DNA from: an uncultured Bacteroidota bacterium
GTDB lineage: Bacteria > Bacteroidota > Bacteroidia > Chitinophagales > Chitinophagaceae
Length of the DNA stretch: 64,000 nucleotides
Assembly (NCBI GenBank): GCA_903853805.1
Contig: CAINUN010000050.1
Span: forward strand, 1-64,000
Direction: 5' to 3'
The translations under genes and the position numbers were made by a program. Under the pieces are notes generated by a model, which saw only the letters and a list, made by a program, of their open reading frames with translations, was not told the origin of the DNA and made no database searches. Positions 16,558 to 25,568 of this stretch are shown here, piece after piece (within the stretch, counting starts at the first letter, position 1; each line of letters begins with the position of its first letter).

Positions 16558-19500
16558 TTAATTCCTAAACGTAAATAGCAAATTATTGATCTCAGCAATC
16601 GAAAATGGTTTGCCTATAGAATATTTTACTCCATGTTCTTGTTTTTCTTGTTCGTTTATTTGCCAACCGCTTACCACACAAACAGGAATAGTACCTTTAT
16701 ATTTTTCTTTGATTGCATCTGCCAATTGCCAACCACTCATTTCTGGCATGCCTATATCGGTCAATACTATATCATAAGTATTTTGCTCGAGGAACTCCAA
16801 GGCTTGTTGCCCACTATTGGCAGTATCACATTGATGTCCAATTATGTTTATCAACTCAATGATGCTTGTTCTAATAATATCATCATCTTCTACCCATAAA
16901 ATATTGAGTTTTGCTTCTTTTTTGTGTAGTTGTTCTTTAGTTATCATTTCTTCTAATTTTTCCTGTTGTTTGTTGTAGGGGAGTGTCATTTCAATTGTGG
17001 TGCCGCTACCTATTTCTGATGAAACTACATAGATATCGCCGCCATAACTTTTCACTATAGAATAAACACCACTCATGCCTAGCCCTCTACCCGCTTCAAA
17101 TCCTTTTGTGGAATAGAACGGTTGGAATATTTTGGATTTGGTCTCTTCATTCATGCCTATTCCTGTGTCTGTGAAGGTTATTATTGCTTTCCTTCCTTTT
17201 GAGTGGGTAGCAATAGTCAAATTTCCACCCTCGGGCATTGCTTCTAAGCTGTTTTTTATAATGTTGTGAATAGCCGTTTTTATTTCACCCTCATTGCATT
17301 GAACATAAAGACTTTTAGAAAATGCAGTGTCTATATGAATATGCTTTCCTTCTTTTTCCAATTTATCTTTCCATATTGGACGTAGCTGAAGGATTACTTC
17401 ACTGATAATGGGATTGACATTTATTAATTGGTGATTATCTGTCCCTTGTTTGTTGTCTCCAAATCGCTGCATCAATTTTACTCTGCTCGACACATCTGCT
17501 AACAGGGTTTCAATGATTTTTAAATAACCTATGGTTGCCTCCGCTAAATTTCCCTTGAATTTGATGATTTCAATATAGCCGAGCATTGCCTGTAGCGAGT
17601 TATTAAAATCATGGGCTACGGAAGCAGCCATTTCGCCAACCGCCATTAACCTTTGACTTTCAATTGCCGCCTTTTCAGCCTTTTTACGATCTGTAATATC
17701 TCGTATAATGTACAAAAGCACGTTTTTGCCTTCTAATTCAAAATATCTACCACTTAATTCTACATTCATCTCTTTGCCTTCTTTGGTTAAATGAATGGAC
17801 TCAAACGTCACCTTCCTTTTTTCTATTAACTCTTTCAATGCAGGGAGGTCTTTATTAATAAAAGTAACAGGATCTACAAGGTCGCTTGGATGCATATTGA
17901 AGAATTCTGCCCTTGTGTACCCATATTTTTCGCAGGCTATTTCATTCACATCGATAAGTATACTAAAATTGCCATCCTTGTCTAATTGACGAACAAACAT
18001 TGGGTCGTTGCCTAGATTGAAAATATCTTTGAATTTCTCTTCATTTTTCTCTGCGGCTTCTTTGGCATGGCGTAATTCGGAGGTTCTAATTTCTACTTGC
18101 TTTGCAAGATCTTCTTTTGCTTGTAGAATTACTTGTTCCGCAATTTTTCTGTCGGTAACGTCTAAGCTAATGCCACCCAACAGGGGTTCTTTTCCTTGTC
18201 GGTCTATTCTAAACTTTTGGGTTTCGTATATATGGTGTTCTCCATTGACATCAGGAACCGATTCTTCAATTCTTAAATAGCCCTTTGCTAATGAATTCTT
18301 ATCATCAATGGTTATTTGTTGCCCAAATTCATTGGGGAATAAATCTACCATTGCTTTTCCAAGCCAATCTTTAGCCCCTAAGACTTCGATCATGTATTTG
18401 TTGGTAAAAATGAGGCGTCCTTCATGGTCTTTTAAAAATGCCACACCAGGCAAGTAATCCATAAATTGTGAAAACATGGATTCGCTTTCTGCTAAGGCAG
18501 CGGTTTGTATTACTATTTCGTTTTCTGCTTCTTTGCGTTGGCTAATATCTCGAATGATGGAAAGCACTTCATGCTCGGAAATAGCTATAAATCTGTTTTC
18601 GAAATGACAGTCTTTCCCTTGAATATCTAGTTGATACTCGAAGGATACGACTTCATTGGAAGCAATCGCTTTTTCAATAGCTTCCAATGATTGGGCTACA
18701 ACATTGGGCGGAAGTATTTGATGGATGTTTTTGCCCGTAAGCGTTTCTTTAGGGGCAATCAGTAATGATTCGTCTGTGCTAAGGCAATCTAAATAAGTAC
18801 CATCTCTGTGGATACGCAACATTAAATCGGGCAAGGCTTGAATGATGGCGCGGTTTTCGGCTTCGTTTTTTCGGCTTGCTTCTTCTAGTGCTTTTCGTTC
18901 GGAAATGTCATCAAATATGGCTACAAAAAATCCTTTTTTAGGACAATAACATGAAACGTGAAAATGCCTTTTAAAGGTGTTGGAAAAATAATCCATGGTA
19001 AATGGTTCGCCCGTTAAAGCAACATTGCCATACTTTCTTATCATGTTGATGTCGGCATTGGGCAATATTTGCTTAATGGTTTTACCACGAACTTCTTCAA
19101 TATCATAGCCGGTGAATTGCTTCATGTTTTTATTGCCGTCTATGAAATTAAAGTCAATCGGTTGGTTGTTTTCATCGACAAATACCTCACTGAGTTGAAA
19201 ACCAGAAATCATGTTTTCGAATAGGTAGTGGTATTTTGATTCGCTTTCAATAATATTTTTTCGAGCAAATTTTATTTCGGTATTGTCGATAGAGACAACT
19301 ACTACCCCAACAATTGACCCATCGTTGTCTTTTATGGGACTCAATGAATTTTCAACAAAATGGATTCCGTCAGTAGAATAAAAATGACTTTCTACTATAA
19401 ATTCTTCTCCCAGAAAACATTTGTCGTAATTGGTTTTCCAGAAGTCAAGAAAATCTTGTGGATATTCGTTTGTAAGGACATTTTGTCCTAATTGCATTGC

Positions 19501-19635
19501 ATTTACGCCAGAAGCAATCAATGTATTTTGGTAAGTTTCGTTAGCAAACAATAGACAATATTGACGATCGATAGCCCAAATGATGCCTTTGGTATGTAGC
19601 AATATTTGCTTTAAAACTTCTATTTGACTTGTCAT
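16558..19635 (-). CDS. Multi-PAS hybrid histidine kinase (paralogue 1)
   Basis: The 1025-aa cytoplasmic hybrid kinase has about five PAS domains in the first ~655 residues (each ending in motifs such as DISERK, DISQRK, DVTDRK, DITDRK). The phosphoacceptor segment is VGEMAASVAHDFNNSLQAM, of the NtrB-like HDFNN type. HATPase has KNSLEAMPEGG, FTDTGIGMNEE and GRGLGMSGV. The C-terminal receiver has LWVEDDD, Asp in DIVLTDIGMPEMSGW, and IGKPF. There is no membrane segment. The kinase core and receiver are nearly the same as those of the 20146-24495 protein, so this is a local duplication with different PAS sets. A degenerate operator (CACCTATAGTTAGTCA, 19741-19756) lies upstream, without a clear -7 box at the usual distance. 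Confidence 0.9.
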   Translation of the reverse strand: MTSQIEVLKQILLHTKGIIWAIDRQYCLLFANETYQNTLIASGVNAMQLGQNVLTNEYPQDFLDFWKTNYDKCFLGEEFIVESHFYSTDGIHFVENSLSPIKDNDGSIVGVVVVSIDNTEIKFARKNIIESESKYHYLFENMISGFQLSEVFVDENNQPIDFNFIDGNKNMKQFTGYDIEEVRGKTIKQILPNADINMIRKYGNVALTGEPFTMDYFSNTFKRHFHVSCYCPKKGFFVAIFDDISERKALEEASRKNEAENRAIIQALPDLMLRIHRDGTYLDCLSTDESLLIAPKETLTGKNIHQILPPNVVAQSLEAIEKAIASNEVVSFEYQLDIQGKDCHFENRFIAISEHEVLSIIRDISQRKEAENEIVIQTAALAESESMFSQFMDYLPGVAFLKDHEGRLIFTNKYMIEVLGAKDWLGKAMVDLFPNEFGQQITIDDKNSLAKGYLRIEESVPDVNGEHHIYETQKFRIDRQGKEPLLGGISLDVTDRKIAEQVILQAKEDLAKQVEIRTSELRHAKEAAEKNEEKFKDIFNLGNDPMFVRQLDKDGNFSILIDVNEIACEKYGYTRAEFFNMHPSDLVDPVTFINKDLPALKELIEKRKVTFESIHLTKEGKEMNVELSGRYFELEGKNVLLYIIRDITDRKKAEKAAIESQRLMAVGEMAASVAHDFNNSLQAMLGYIEIIKFKGNLAEATIGYLKIIETLLADVSSRVKLMQRFGDNKQGTDNHQLINVNPIISEVILQLRPIWKDKLEKEGKHIHIDTAFSKSLYVQCNEGEIKTAIHNIIKNSLEAMPEGGNLTIATHSKGRKAIITFTDTGIGMNEETKSKIFQPFYSTKGFEAGRGLGMSGVYSIVKSYGGDIYVVSSEIGSGTTIEMTLPYNKQQEKLEEMITKEQLHKKEAKLNILWVEDDDIIRTSIIELINIIGHQCDTANSGQQALEFLEQNTYDIVLTDIGMPEMSGWQLADAIKEKYKGTIPVCVVSGWQINEQEKQEHGVKYSIGKPFSIAEINNLLFTFRN

Positions 19636-19740
19636 AATATTATCACTTATTCAGGTTTGCAAATGAGCGCCTTTGTTGAGCGTAATGTTTAAAATGCTTT
19701 TTTATGGCTGCAATTTCTTAAAAATTATACCCTTTAAAAA

Positions 19741-19756
19741 CACCTATAGTTAGTCA
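19741..19756 (-). promoter_or_regulatory. Degenerate copy of the shared operator
   Basis: On the minus strand it reads TGACTAACTATAGGTG, matching 9 of 12 arm positions. It lies 106 bp upstream of the 16558-19635 kinase start. No TAnnTTTG box occurs at the usual spacing, so function is uncertain. Confidence 0.4.
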
Positions 19757-19889
19757 TCATCATTTAACAAGTTCATTGAAAAAGAGAAACTTAGGATGTT
19801 ACCTTTTTATCCTAGCGTTCTTCTAAAATGCAGGAGCCGTTTTTGATTTTTTTTACCCTGGTAAAAGAACAAAAACCGACTATTCCCAC

Positions 19890-20113
19890 TTCATTTCAAC
19901 GATTTTGCACTACTTAAGTCTAACTTTTTAGTGGTTTTGTGCAATGTTGCACTTCTGAAGTCTAACATATTAGTAACTTTGTGCGATGTTGCTCTTCCGA
20001 AGTCTAACATATTAGTAAAATTGTGTACTATTACACTTCCACAGTCTAACATTTTAGCAACTTGGTGCAAAATTGCACTGCTGAAGTCTAATCTTTTACA
20101 AACCAAGTTTACC
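19890..20113. repeat. Intergenic tandem array 1: 42-bp unit, about five copies
   Basis: TCTAAC/T recurs at 19919, 19961, 20003, 20045 and 20087, exactly 42 bp apart. Each full unit carries two dyads: CTAAnnnnTTAG and GTGCAAnnTTGCAC, whose centres lie 20 and 22 bp apart in turn. In unit 3 the second dyad changed to GTGTA/TACAC, so both arms changed and pairing was kept. The array sits between the two giant kinase genes. Both strands show shadow ORFs with 7/14-residue periodicity because 42 is a multiple of 3. I regard it as a DNA- or RNA-level element, not a gene. Confidence 0.85.
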
Positions 20114-20145
20114 ATGAACATCAGAAGAAAAACAAGACCCGTTTT

Positions 20146-23100
20146 TTATTTATTTTTAAAGGTGAATAACAATTTATTGAGTGCTGCAATCGTAAAAGGT
20201 TTGTCTAAAGAATAGGCAACTCCATGTTCTTTTTTTTCTTCTTCGGTAACTTGCCAACCGCTGACTACACAAACAGGCATTGTGCCTTTAAATTTTTCTT
20301 TGATAGCATCTGCCAATTGCCAGCCCGTCATTTCGGTCATGCCTATGTCGGTCAATACAATATCATAGGTGTTTTTGTCAAGATATTCCAACGCAAGCTT
20401 TCCACTACTTGCAGTATCGCATTGATGACCAACTAATTGGATGATCTGTGAAATACTTTCTCTGATAATATCATCATCTTCCACCCATAAAACATGGAGT
20501 TTTTCATTCTTCTTGGCGGATTGTTCTTTTTGCGTAGTTGCTACTGATATTTCCTGTTGCTTTTTGAAAGGGAAATCAATTTCAATAGTAGTTCCTTGCC
20601 CAATTTCGGAGGAAACCACCTGAATATTACCACCAAAACTTTTCACCACACTATATACTCCACTCATGCCAAGCCCTCTGCCGGCTTCAAACCCTTTGGT
20701 GGAAAAGAACGGTTGAAAAATTTTTGATTTTGCCTCTTCATTCATTCCTATGCCAGTGTCAGTAAATGTTATCAATGCTTTTTGTCCTTTAATTTTTGTT
20801 TTGATGGACAAATTGCCACCATGAGGCATGGCTTCAATACTGTTCTTTAAGATATTGTGGATGGCTGTTTTTATTTCCCCTTCATTGCAATTAATGGGGA
20901 GGCTATCGCAAAAGGAGGTGTTGATATGAATGATATGTCCTTCTTTTTCTAAGCGGTCTTTCCACATTGGCCGAAGCTGTAGGACAACTTCGCTGATAAT
21001 GGGATTGAGATTAACAAGTTTATGGTCAATTACATTTTGTTTGCTATCGCCAAAACGCTGTAATAATTTCACCCTGCTCGATACATCGGTGACAAGCGTT
21101 TCAATGGTATTGATATAACCAAGGGCAGAGTCGGACAAGTTTTCTTTGAATTTGATGATTTCAATATTTCCTTTCATAGCCTGAAGTGTGTTGTTGAAAT
21201 CGTGGGCTATGGAAGAGGTCATTTCGCCTACTGCCGAGAGTCTTTGGTTTTCGATAATTGATTTTTCTGCCTGCTTCCGTTCTGTAATATCTTGAGAGAT
21301 GGAAATGCCGGCAAATATTTCTTTATTGAGATTGTAGATGGGCAGCACTTGCTGAAAAAAGGCCCTGTTATCGAACTGCCATTCAAAGCTATTTTTCTTT
21401 CCTTGAAGTGCAGACAAATAGTAGGGTTCTAATAGGTCAACAACCTCTTGGGGCAATGTTTCTGGTAGTTCTTTGCCTATTAATGCCGCCTTATTAAAGC
21501 CATTTTTGTCGATGTCTTCTCCACCAACTATCTGGAATCTTAAATTTTTGTCGAAAAGAAAAAAAGATGTGTTTGGGATAGATTCTATCAACAAACTATA
21601 TAATTGTTCACTTTCCTCTGCTTTGTTTTTGGCAATCATTAAATCGGCAGTGCGTTCTTCTACTAAAACGGAAAGGTCTTCTTTGGCTTTAAGAATTACG
21701 TTTTCTGCTTGTTTTCTTTCGGTAATATCTAATCCAATGCCTCCCAAAAGCGGTTCCTTCCCTGGTCGGTTGATGGTGAACTTTTGCAATTCAAAGTGAT
21801 GAACTACTCCATCAAGTTGGGGTACGGATTCTTCAAATTTATTATAGCTATTCGAAATTGCTTTCAAATCTCCTTTTGTCATTCTTTCGCCCAATTCATT
21901 AGGGTAAATCTCTGCCATTGTTTTGCCAACCCAACTATAGGCACCAAACGTTTCATTCATGTATTTGTTCACATAAAGCACGCGTCCTTCATGGTCTTTT
22001 ATGAATACGGTTGCGGGCAAATAATCCATAAACAACGAAAAACGCCATTCTATTTCACTCAAGGCAGCCTCTATTTGTTTGCGCTCGGTGATGTCGTTTA
22101 AGGAAGTCACACGCACATCCTTGTTCTTATACCGCATCATCCTGCCTTGCAACACACAAGGGAAAGTAGTGCCATCTTTTCTTAAAGCAGTGGCTTCGTA
22201 TGGTTTTTCGATACCCGACAGCATATTGTCCATCACCATTTGTCGGTCTTCGGGCACAATCCAATCGGTGCCATAACGGGTCAAGGCTTCTTCCGTTGTA
22301 TAGCCAAACATTTTTTCAGCAGCAAGGTTTTGTTCAATACATACCCCTTTTTCTGAGAAAAATATGGCTTCGAAAGAGGCTTCCGACAAGCCCCTGTATT
22401 TTTCTTGGCTTTCTCTAAAGTCTTCTTCTATCTTTTTACGATCAGTAATGTCTATTTTAACGGCTATAAAGCTGACAATATTGCCTTCCGAATCTAAAAC
22501 AGGGGTAATGATTTCCTCTTCGTAGTATAAAGTGCCATCTTTCCTTCGGTTTATCAATTCGCCCTTCCAAACCTTTTTTTCGAGTATTGTACTCCAAAAT
22601 GTTTTATAAAAATCAGCATCCTGCATCCCCGATTTTATCAGTTCACCCGGTCTCTTGCCAATAAATTCGTCAAAAGTGTATCCTGTAAGATGCGTAAAAG
22701 CTGAATTTGCCCATTGAATATAGCCGTCAATATTGGTAATAATGATGGCGTTTGCAAATGATTCAAAGGCGGCAGTTTGCAGTTTAATAGTGTTTTCCGC
22801 TTCTTTTCGCTCCGTAATATCTCGAATCATAGACAGTACTTCATGCTCCGAAATAGCAGTAATTCTATTTTCAAAATATCTATTCTGGTTTTGAACAGGA
22901 AGCATGTATTCAAAATGCTCTACCTCGCCACTTGTAAAAGCAAGCTCAAGGACCTGAAGTGATTTTTGGGCAAGAACCGGTGGCAACACCTCGTTTATTT
23001 TTTTGCCAATAAAAGCTTCTTTAGGCACAAAAAGAGAGGCTTCATTCGTGCTGATGAGATTTAAAAAGGTGCCGTCCTTATGAATGCGGAACATTAAATC

Positions 23101-24495
23101 GGGCACAGCTTGAATGATGGCACGGTTGTCGGCTTCGCTTTTTTGGAGTGCCTTCTTTGCTTCCTTTTCTTTGGTAATGTCAAGGGCTATGCCGATGTAT
23201 CCTTGCGACTTGCCCTCTGTTTTTTTAATAGAAGATAAGGTAAGATTAACAGGGAATTGTCGCCCATTTTTATGAACAAACGTCCATTCTTTAGTATTGA
23301 CTTTAGCACTATGCAATGCTTGTTGAATAGATTGAAAATCAATAGGAGCATTTCCTTCGTTTTCTAAGTCGATTTCCTTTACTCGACTTTCAAGTTCTTC
23401 AGGAAGATGAAAAATAGAGGGTCTCAGTTTACCAATCACTTCTTCGGCTTTATAGCCAAGCATTTCTTCGGCTGCCTTGTTGAAATGCTCAATGATGCCA
23501 TCAGCTGATGTGGATATGATAGCTAGGCCTGCATGTTGCAAAATAGCCTCTTGCATTATCATTGACTTACGCAGCTCTTCAGTTCTTTCTTCAACGCGCT
23601 TTTCTAGATTCTGGTTGGCTTCTTTCAGCAAATTGAGCGTTTCTTTTATGGCATTGTCTGCCATTTTTCTCTCTGAAATATCACGAATGATGCCTGTTAT
23701 TTTTTGTGGAACGCCTTTATCATCATAGATAAGGGCTGAAGAAACGGCAGCAGCAACAACAGAACCATCTTTGTTTGACAATGACAACTCATAATCCCTA
23801 AAACTTGATTCTTCAATTAGTTTTGCAATAGAACTTTCTCGATCACTTGGTTGCGTATAAAACGATGCCATAGATAGCCCTATGACATCTTCCCTTTTGT
23901 ATTGTCCTTTAGTAAAAAATTCAATAGAGGGACTCACTTCAAGTAAAATCCCATCAAAACTAGCCTCATAGTAAACATCTTGAATGCTTTCAAAAATACT
24001 GCGGTATTTTTCTTCGCTTTCTTTTAAGGCTATCTCTGTTTTTTTACGTTCCGAAATGTCAAAACAATGCCCGATATACCCAATAAATTCAGCTGTGCTG
24101 CTATAATTTGGCGTACCAATATCAAGTAGCCACCTATATTCACCACTAGCATGACGTAAACGGTATTCCATTTCAAATGGTTCGCGTTTATCGAATGAAG
24201 TAATATAGATATCAAGGCATTTATCAAAATCATCGGGATGAACACCTTCTGCCCAACCGTTGCCCACCTCTTGTTCTAAGGTTCTACCTGTAAATTGCAA
24301 CCAATTGTTGTTAAAATAGGTACACAGTTTATCAGTATCCGAAATCCAAATTAAGGCAGTACCCGCTTCAATTAAATGTTGGTATTGAACCTCAGATTCT
24401 TTCAGTTTACGTTCAGCAAGTGAGCGCGCATTTTCGGATTGTTCAAGCTTTGTTTTTAATGCTTGAAGTTCTTGTAAAACATCCTCATTGTTCAT
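20146..24495 (-). CDS. Giant multi-PAS hybrid histidine kinase (paralogue 2)
   Basis: The 1449-aa hybrid kinase starts with a short coiled segment, followed by about eight PAS/PAC units (separators such as DISERKKTE, DITKEKEAK, DITERKEAE, DITDRKKIE). The phosphoacceptor region is VGEMTSSIAHDFNNTLQAM and HATPase has KNSIEAMPHGG, FTDTGIGMNEE and GRGLGMSGV. The C-terminal receiver has LWVEDDD, Asp in DIVLTDIGMTEMTGW, and LDKPF. No membrane segments are seen, so it probably reads cytoplasmic signals. Its promoter (module P8) has the shared operator at the standard position, which links it to the NO-associated network. Ligands of the PAS domains cannot be told from sequence. Confidence 0.92.
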   Translation of the reverse strand: MNNEDVLQELQALKTKLEQSENARSLAERKLKESEVQYQHLIEAGTALIWISDTDKLCTYFNNNWLQFTGRTLEQEVGNGWAEGVHPDDFDKCLDIYITSFDKREPFEMEYRLRHASGEYRWLLDIGTPNYSSTAEFIGYIGHCFDISERKKTEIALKESEEKYRSIFESIQDVYYEASFDGILLEVSPSIEFFTKGQYKREDVIGLSMASFYTQPSDRESSIAKLIEESSFRDYELSLSNKDGSVVAAAVSSALIYDDKGVPQKITGIIRDISERKMADNAIKETLNLLKEANQNLEKRVEERTEELRKSMIMQEAILQHAGLAIISTSADGIIEHFNKAAEEMLGYKAEEVIGKLRPSIFHLPEELESRVKEIDLENEGNAPIDFQSIQQALHSAKVNTKEWTFVHKNGRQFPVNLTLSSIKKTEGKSQGYIGIALDITKEKEAKKALQKSEADNRAIIQAVPDLMFRIHKDGTFLNLISTNEASLFVPKEAFIGKKINEVLPPVLAQKSLQVLELAFTSGEVEHFEYMLPVQNQNRYFENRITAISEHEVLSMIRDITERKEAENTIKLQTAAFESFANAIIITNIDGYIQWANSAFTHLTGYTFDEFIGKRPGELIKSGMQDADFYKTFWSTILEKKVWKGELINRRKDGTLYYEEEIITPVLDSEGNIVSFIAVKIDITDRKKIEEDFRESQEKYRGLSEASFEAIFFSEKGVCIEQNLAAEKMFGYTTEEALTRYGTDWIVPEDRQMVMDNMLSGIEKPYEATALRKDGTTFPCVLQGRMMRYKNKDVRVTSLNDITERKQIEAALSEIEWRFSLFMDYLPATVFIKDHEGRVLYVNKYMNETFGAYSWVGKTMAEIYPNELGERMTKGDLKAISNSYNKFEESVPQLDGVVHHFELQKFTINRPGKEPLLGGIGLDITERKQAENVILKAKEDLSVLVEERTADLMIAKNKAEESEQLYSLLIESIPNTSFFLFDKNLRFQIVGGEDIDKNGFNKAALIGKELPETLPQEVVDLLEPYYLSALQGKKNSFEWQFDNRAFFQQVLPIYNLNKEIFAGISISQDITERKQAEKSIIENQRLSAVGEMTSSIAHDFNNTLQAMKGNIEIIKFKENLSDSALGYINTIETLVTDVSSRVKLLQRFGDSKQNVIDHKLVNLNPIISEVVLQLRPMWKDRLEKEGHIIHINTSFCDSLPINCNEGEIKTAIHNILKNSIEAMPHGGNLSIKTKIKGQKALITFTDTGIGMNEEAKSKIFQPFFSTKGFEAGRGLGMSGVYSVVKSFGGNIQVVSSEIGQGTTIEIDFPFKKQQEISVATTQKEQSAKKNEKLHVLWVEDDDIIRESISQIIQLVGHQCDTASSGKLALEYLDKNTYDIVLTDIGMTEMTGWQLADAIKEKFKGTMPVCVVSGWQVTEEEKKEHGVAYSLDKPFTIAALNKLLFTFKNK

Positions 24496-24629
24496 AATGC
24501 GCGTATTGCTATTGAAGTAAATGATTTATCTGTTGAATTGCCTACTCATACAAAACATTGCCTGACTATATGTTTAAATGCTTTCAAGCCAATCATAATT
24601 TGGAACGTACAATTTACACTAAATCATTA

Positions 24630-24676
24630 CAAAAATAACAGGCATTATTATGCCATAAAATAACTATGGTTAGTTA
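24630..24676 (-). promoter_or_regulatory. Operator-promoter module P8 of the giant kinase
   Basis: In the minus direction: TAACTAACCATAGTTA (24661-24676, perfect dyad arms), 23 nt, then -7 box TATTTTTG (24630-24637), exact to TAnnTTTG. The kinase ATG is at 24495, giving a leader of about 130 nt. TGGGTAATTA recurs at 24695-24704, nearly the same offset as beside P3. Confidence 0.78.
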
Positions 24677-24748
24677 TTGTACTTTTAAGAATAGTGGGTA
24701 ATTATACGTGTTTTTATGATTTGAATTATTAATCTAGCAATTTGTTAA

Positions 24749-24799
24749 TAACTATGATTAGTTACCACCAATATTGGATTGTTTCTTTTCTTTATTTTG
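24749..24799 (+). promoter_or_regulatory. Operator-like site P9 before the SWIM protein gene
   Basis: TAACTATGATTAGTTA (24749-24764) is a perfect dyad. The -7-like TTATTTTG (24792-24799) has one mismatch and a 27-nt gap. By its inner bases the dyad is oriented towards the minus strand, so it may instead be a second site for P8. Confidence 0.5.
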
Positions 24800-24825
24800 C
24801 CGTTAACCTTTAATAAACGTTGAGA

Positions 24826-25230
24826 ATGCAAATGAGAAAATTCACCTTTAATTGTTATGATGGAGTTTCTGGAAATGTGAATTATGTTGAATTTAAAGAG
24901 AATGGCTCCCTCTATTTTTACTCCTGCACATGTAGTATTTCTTCTTATAAAAAATGCAAACACGTTAGGAGTATATTAGCAGGAGAAGAGAAATATCTTA
25001 ATCAAACAGGCATTGCCAACCAACAAGAATTGATTGAGCGTTTAAAAACTTTCCATGCAGGCATTAACACTATTAATAATGTTAGAGCATCGAAGGGGTT
25101 GCCCCCTATTTGTACTAAATGTAAAACAGAAACAAATGAAGCACGGCAAAATTTTTCTTTTTTATTAATGCTTACGCGCAGCTTTATAAAAAAATATAAA
25201 TGCATCAATTGCGGACATGATCATCTATAA
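24826..25230 (+). CDS. Small SWIM-type zinc finger and zinc-ribbon protein
   Basis: The 134-aa soluble protein carries a CxC-x8-CxH arrangement (CTCSISSYKKCKH), which fits the SWIM zinc-finger pattern. A second set of Cys pairs (ICTKCK and CINCGHDH) near the C-terminus could form a zinc ribbon. I do not recognise a named family and predict no catalytic activity. SWIM domains bind DNA or proteins. Cys-zinc sites are chemically sensitive to NO, which is notable given the shared operator upstream, but that link is inferred. The ORF track starts at a TTG; I chose the ATG at 24826, with 24832 possible. Confidence 0.72.
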   Translation: MQMRKFTFNCYDGVSGNVNYVEFKENGSLYFYSCTCSISSYKKCKHVRSILAGEEKYLNQTGIANQQELIERLKTFHAGINTINNVRASKGLPPICTKCKTETNEARQNFSFLLMLTRSFIKKYKCINCGHDHL

Positions 25231-25568
25231 TTTATTCATTACTAACAATACTATTAATAGCAACGCCTAATAGATGGGTGTTTTTCATTAAAAAACCATT
25301 GGATCTATTACACATATCTCATCCCTCATGAAAATTGCAAAATCTTCCTACTAGCGAGTACGCCATACAAAAAGCAACTAAGCCTCTCTTGTGGAAGAAG
25401 GACTGAACTTAAAACAGTTATGGATTGAAAACGGTTGGTAATGAACATTAATGCTTTTTAAAAAGCTGTTCATAGAGCGGAAAAGTAGGAGCAAAAAAGT
25501 CTCCCAACAAAGAAACCTTGTCACGATTTGACTAAGTGTTATGAAGAAGATGATTCTTTTGCCAACAA
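25231..25568. other. Intergenic region, 338 bp, no feature supported
   Basis: No ORF, repeat or strong hairpin was seen. A poor operator look-alike, TTACTAACAATACTAT, occurs at 25239-25254 just past the SWIM gene stop but has no -7 box at the right spacing in either direction. Confidence 0.5.

Noticed and set aside
19891-20121. 76-aa ORF with 14-residue repeats (MLDFRSATLHKTTK)
   Set aside because: It follows from the 42-bp tandem array being a multiple of 3. The opposite strand is equally open and no start signals were seen.
25239-25254. Operator look-alike TTACTAACAATACTAT
   Set aside because: Only about 8 of 12 arm positions match and no -7 box lies at 22-23 nt on either strand.
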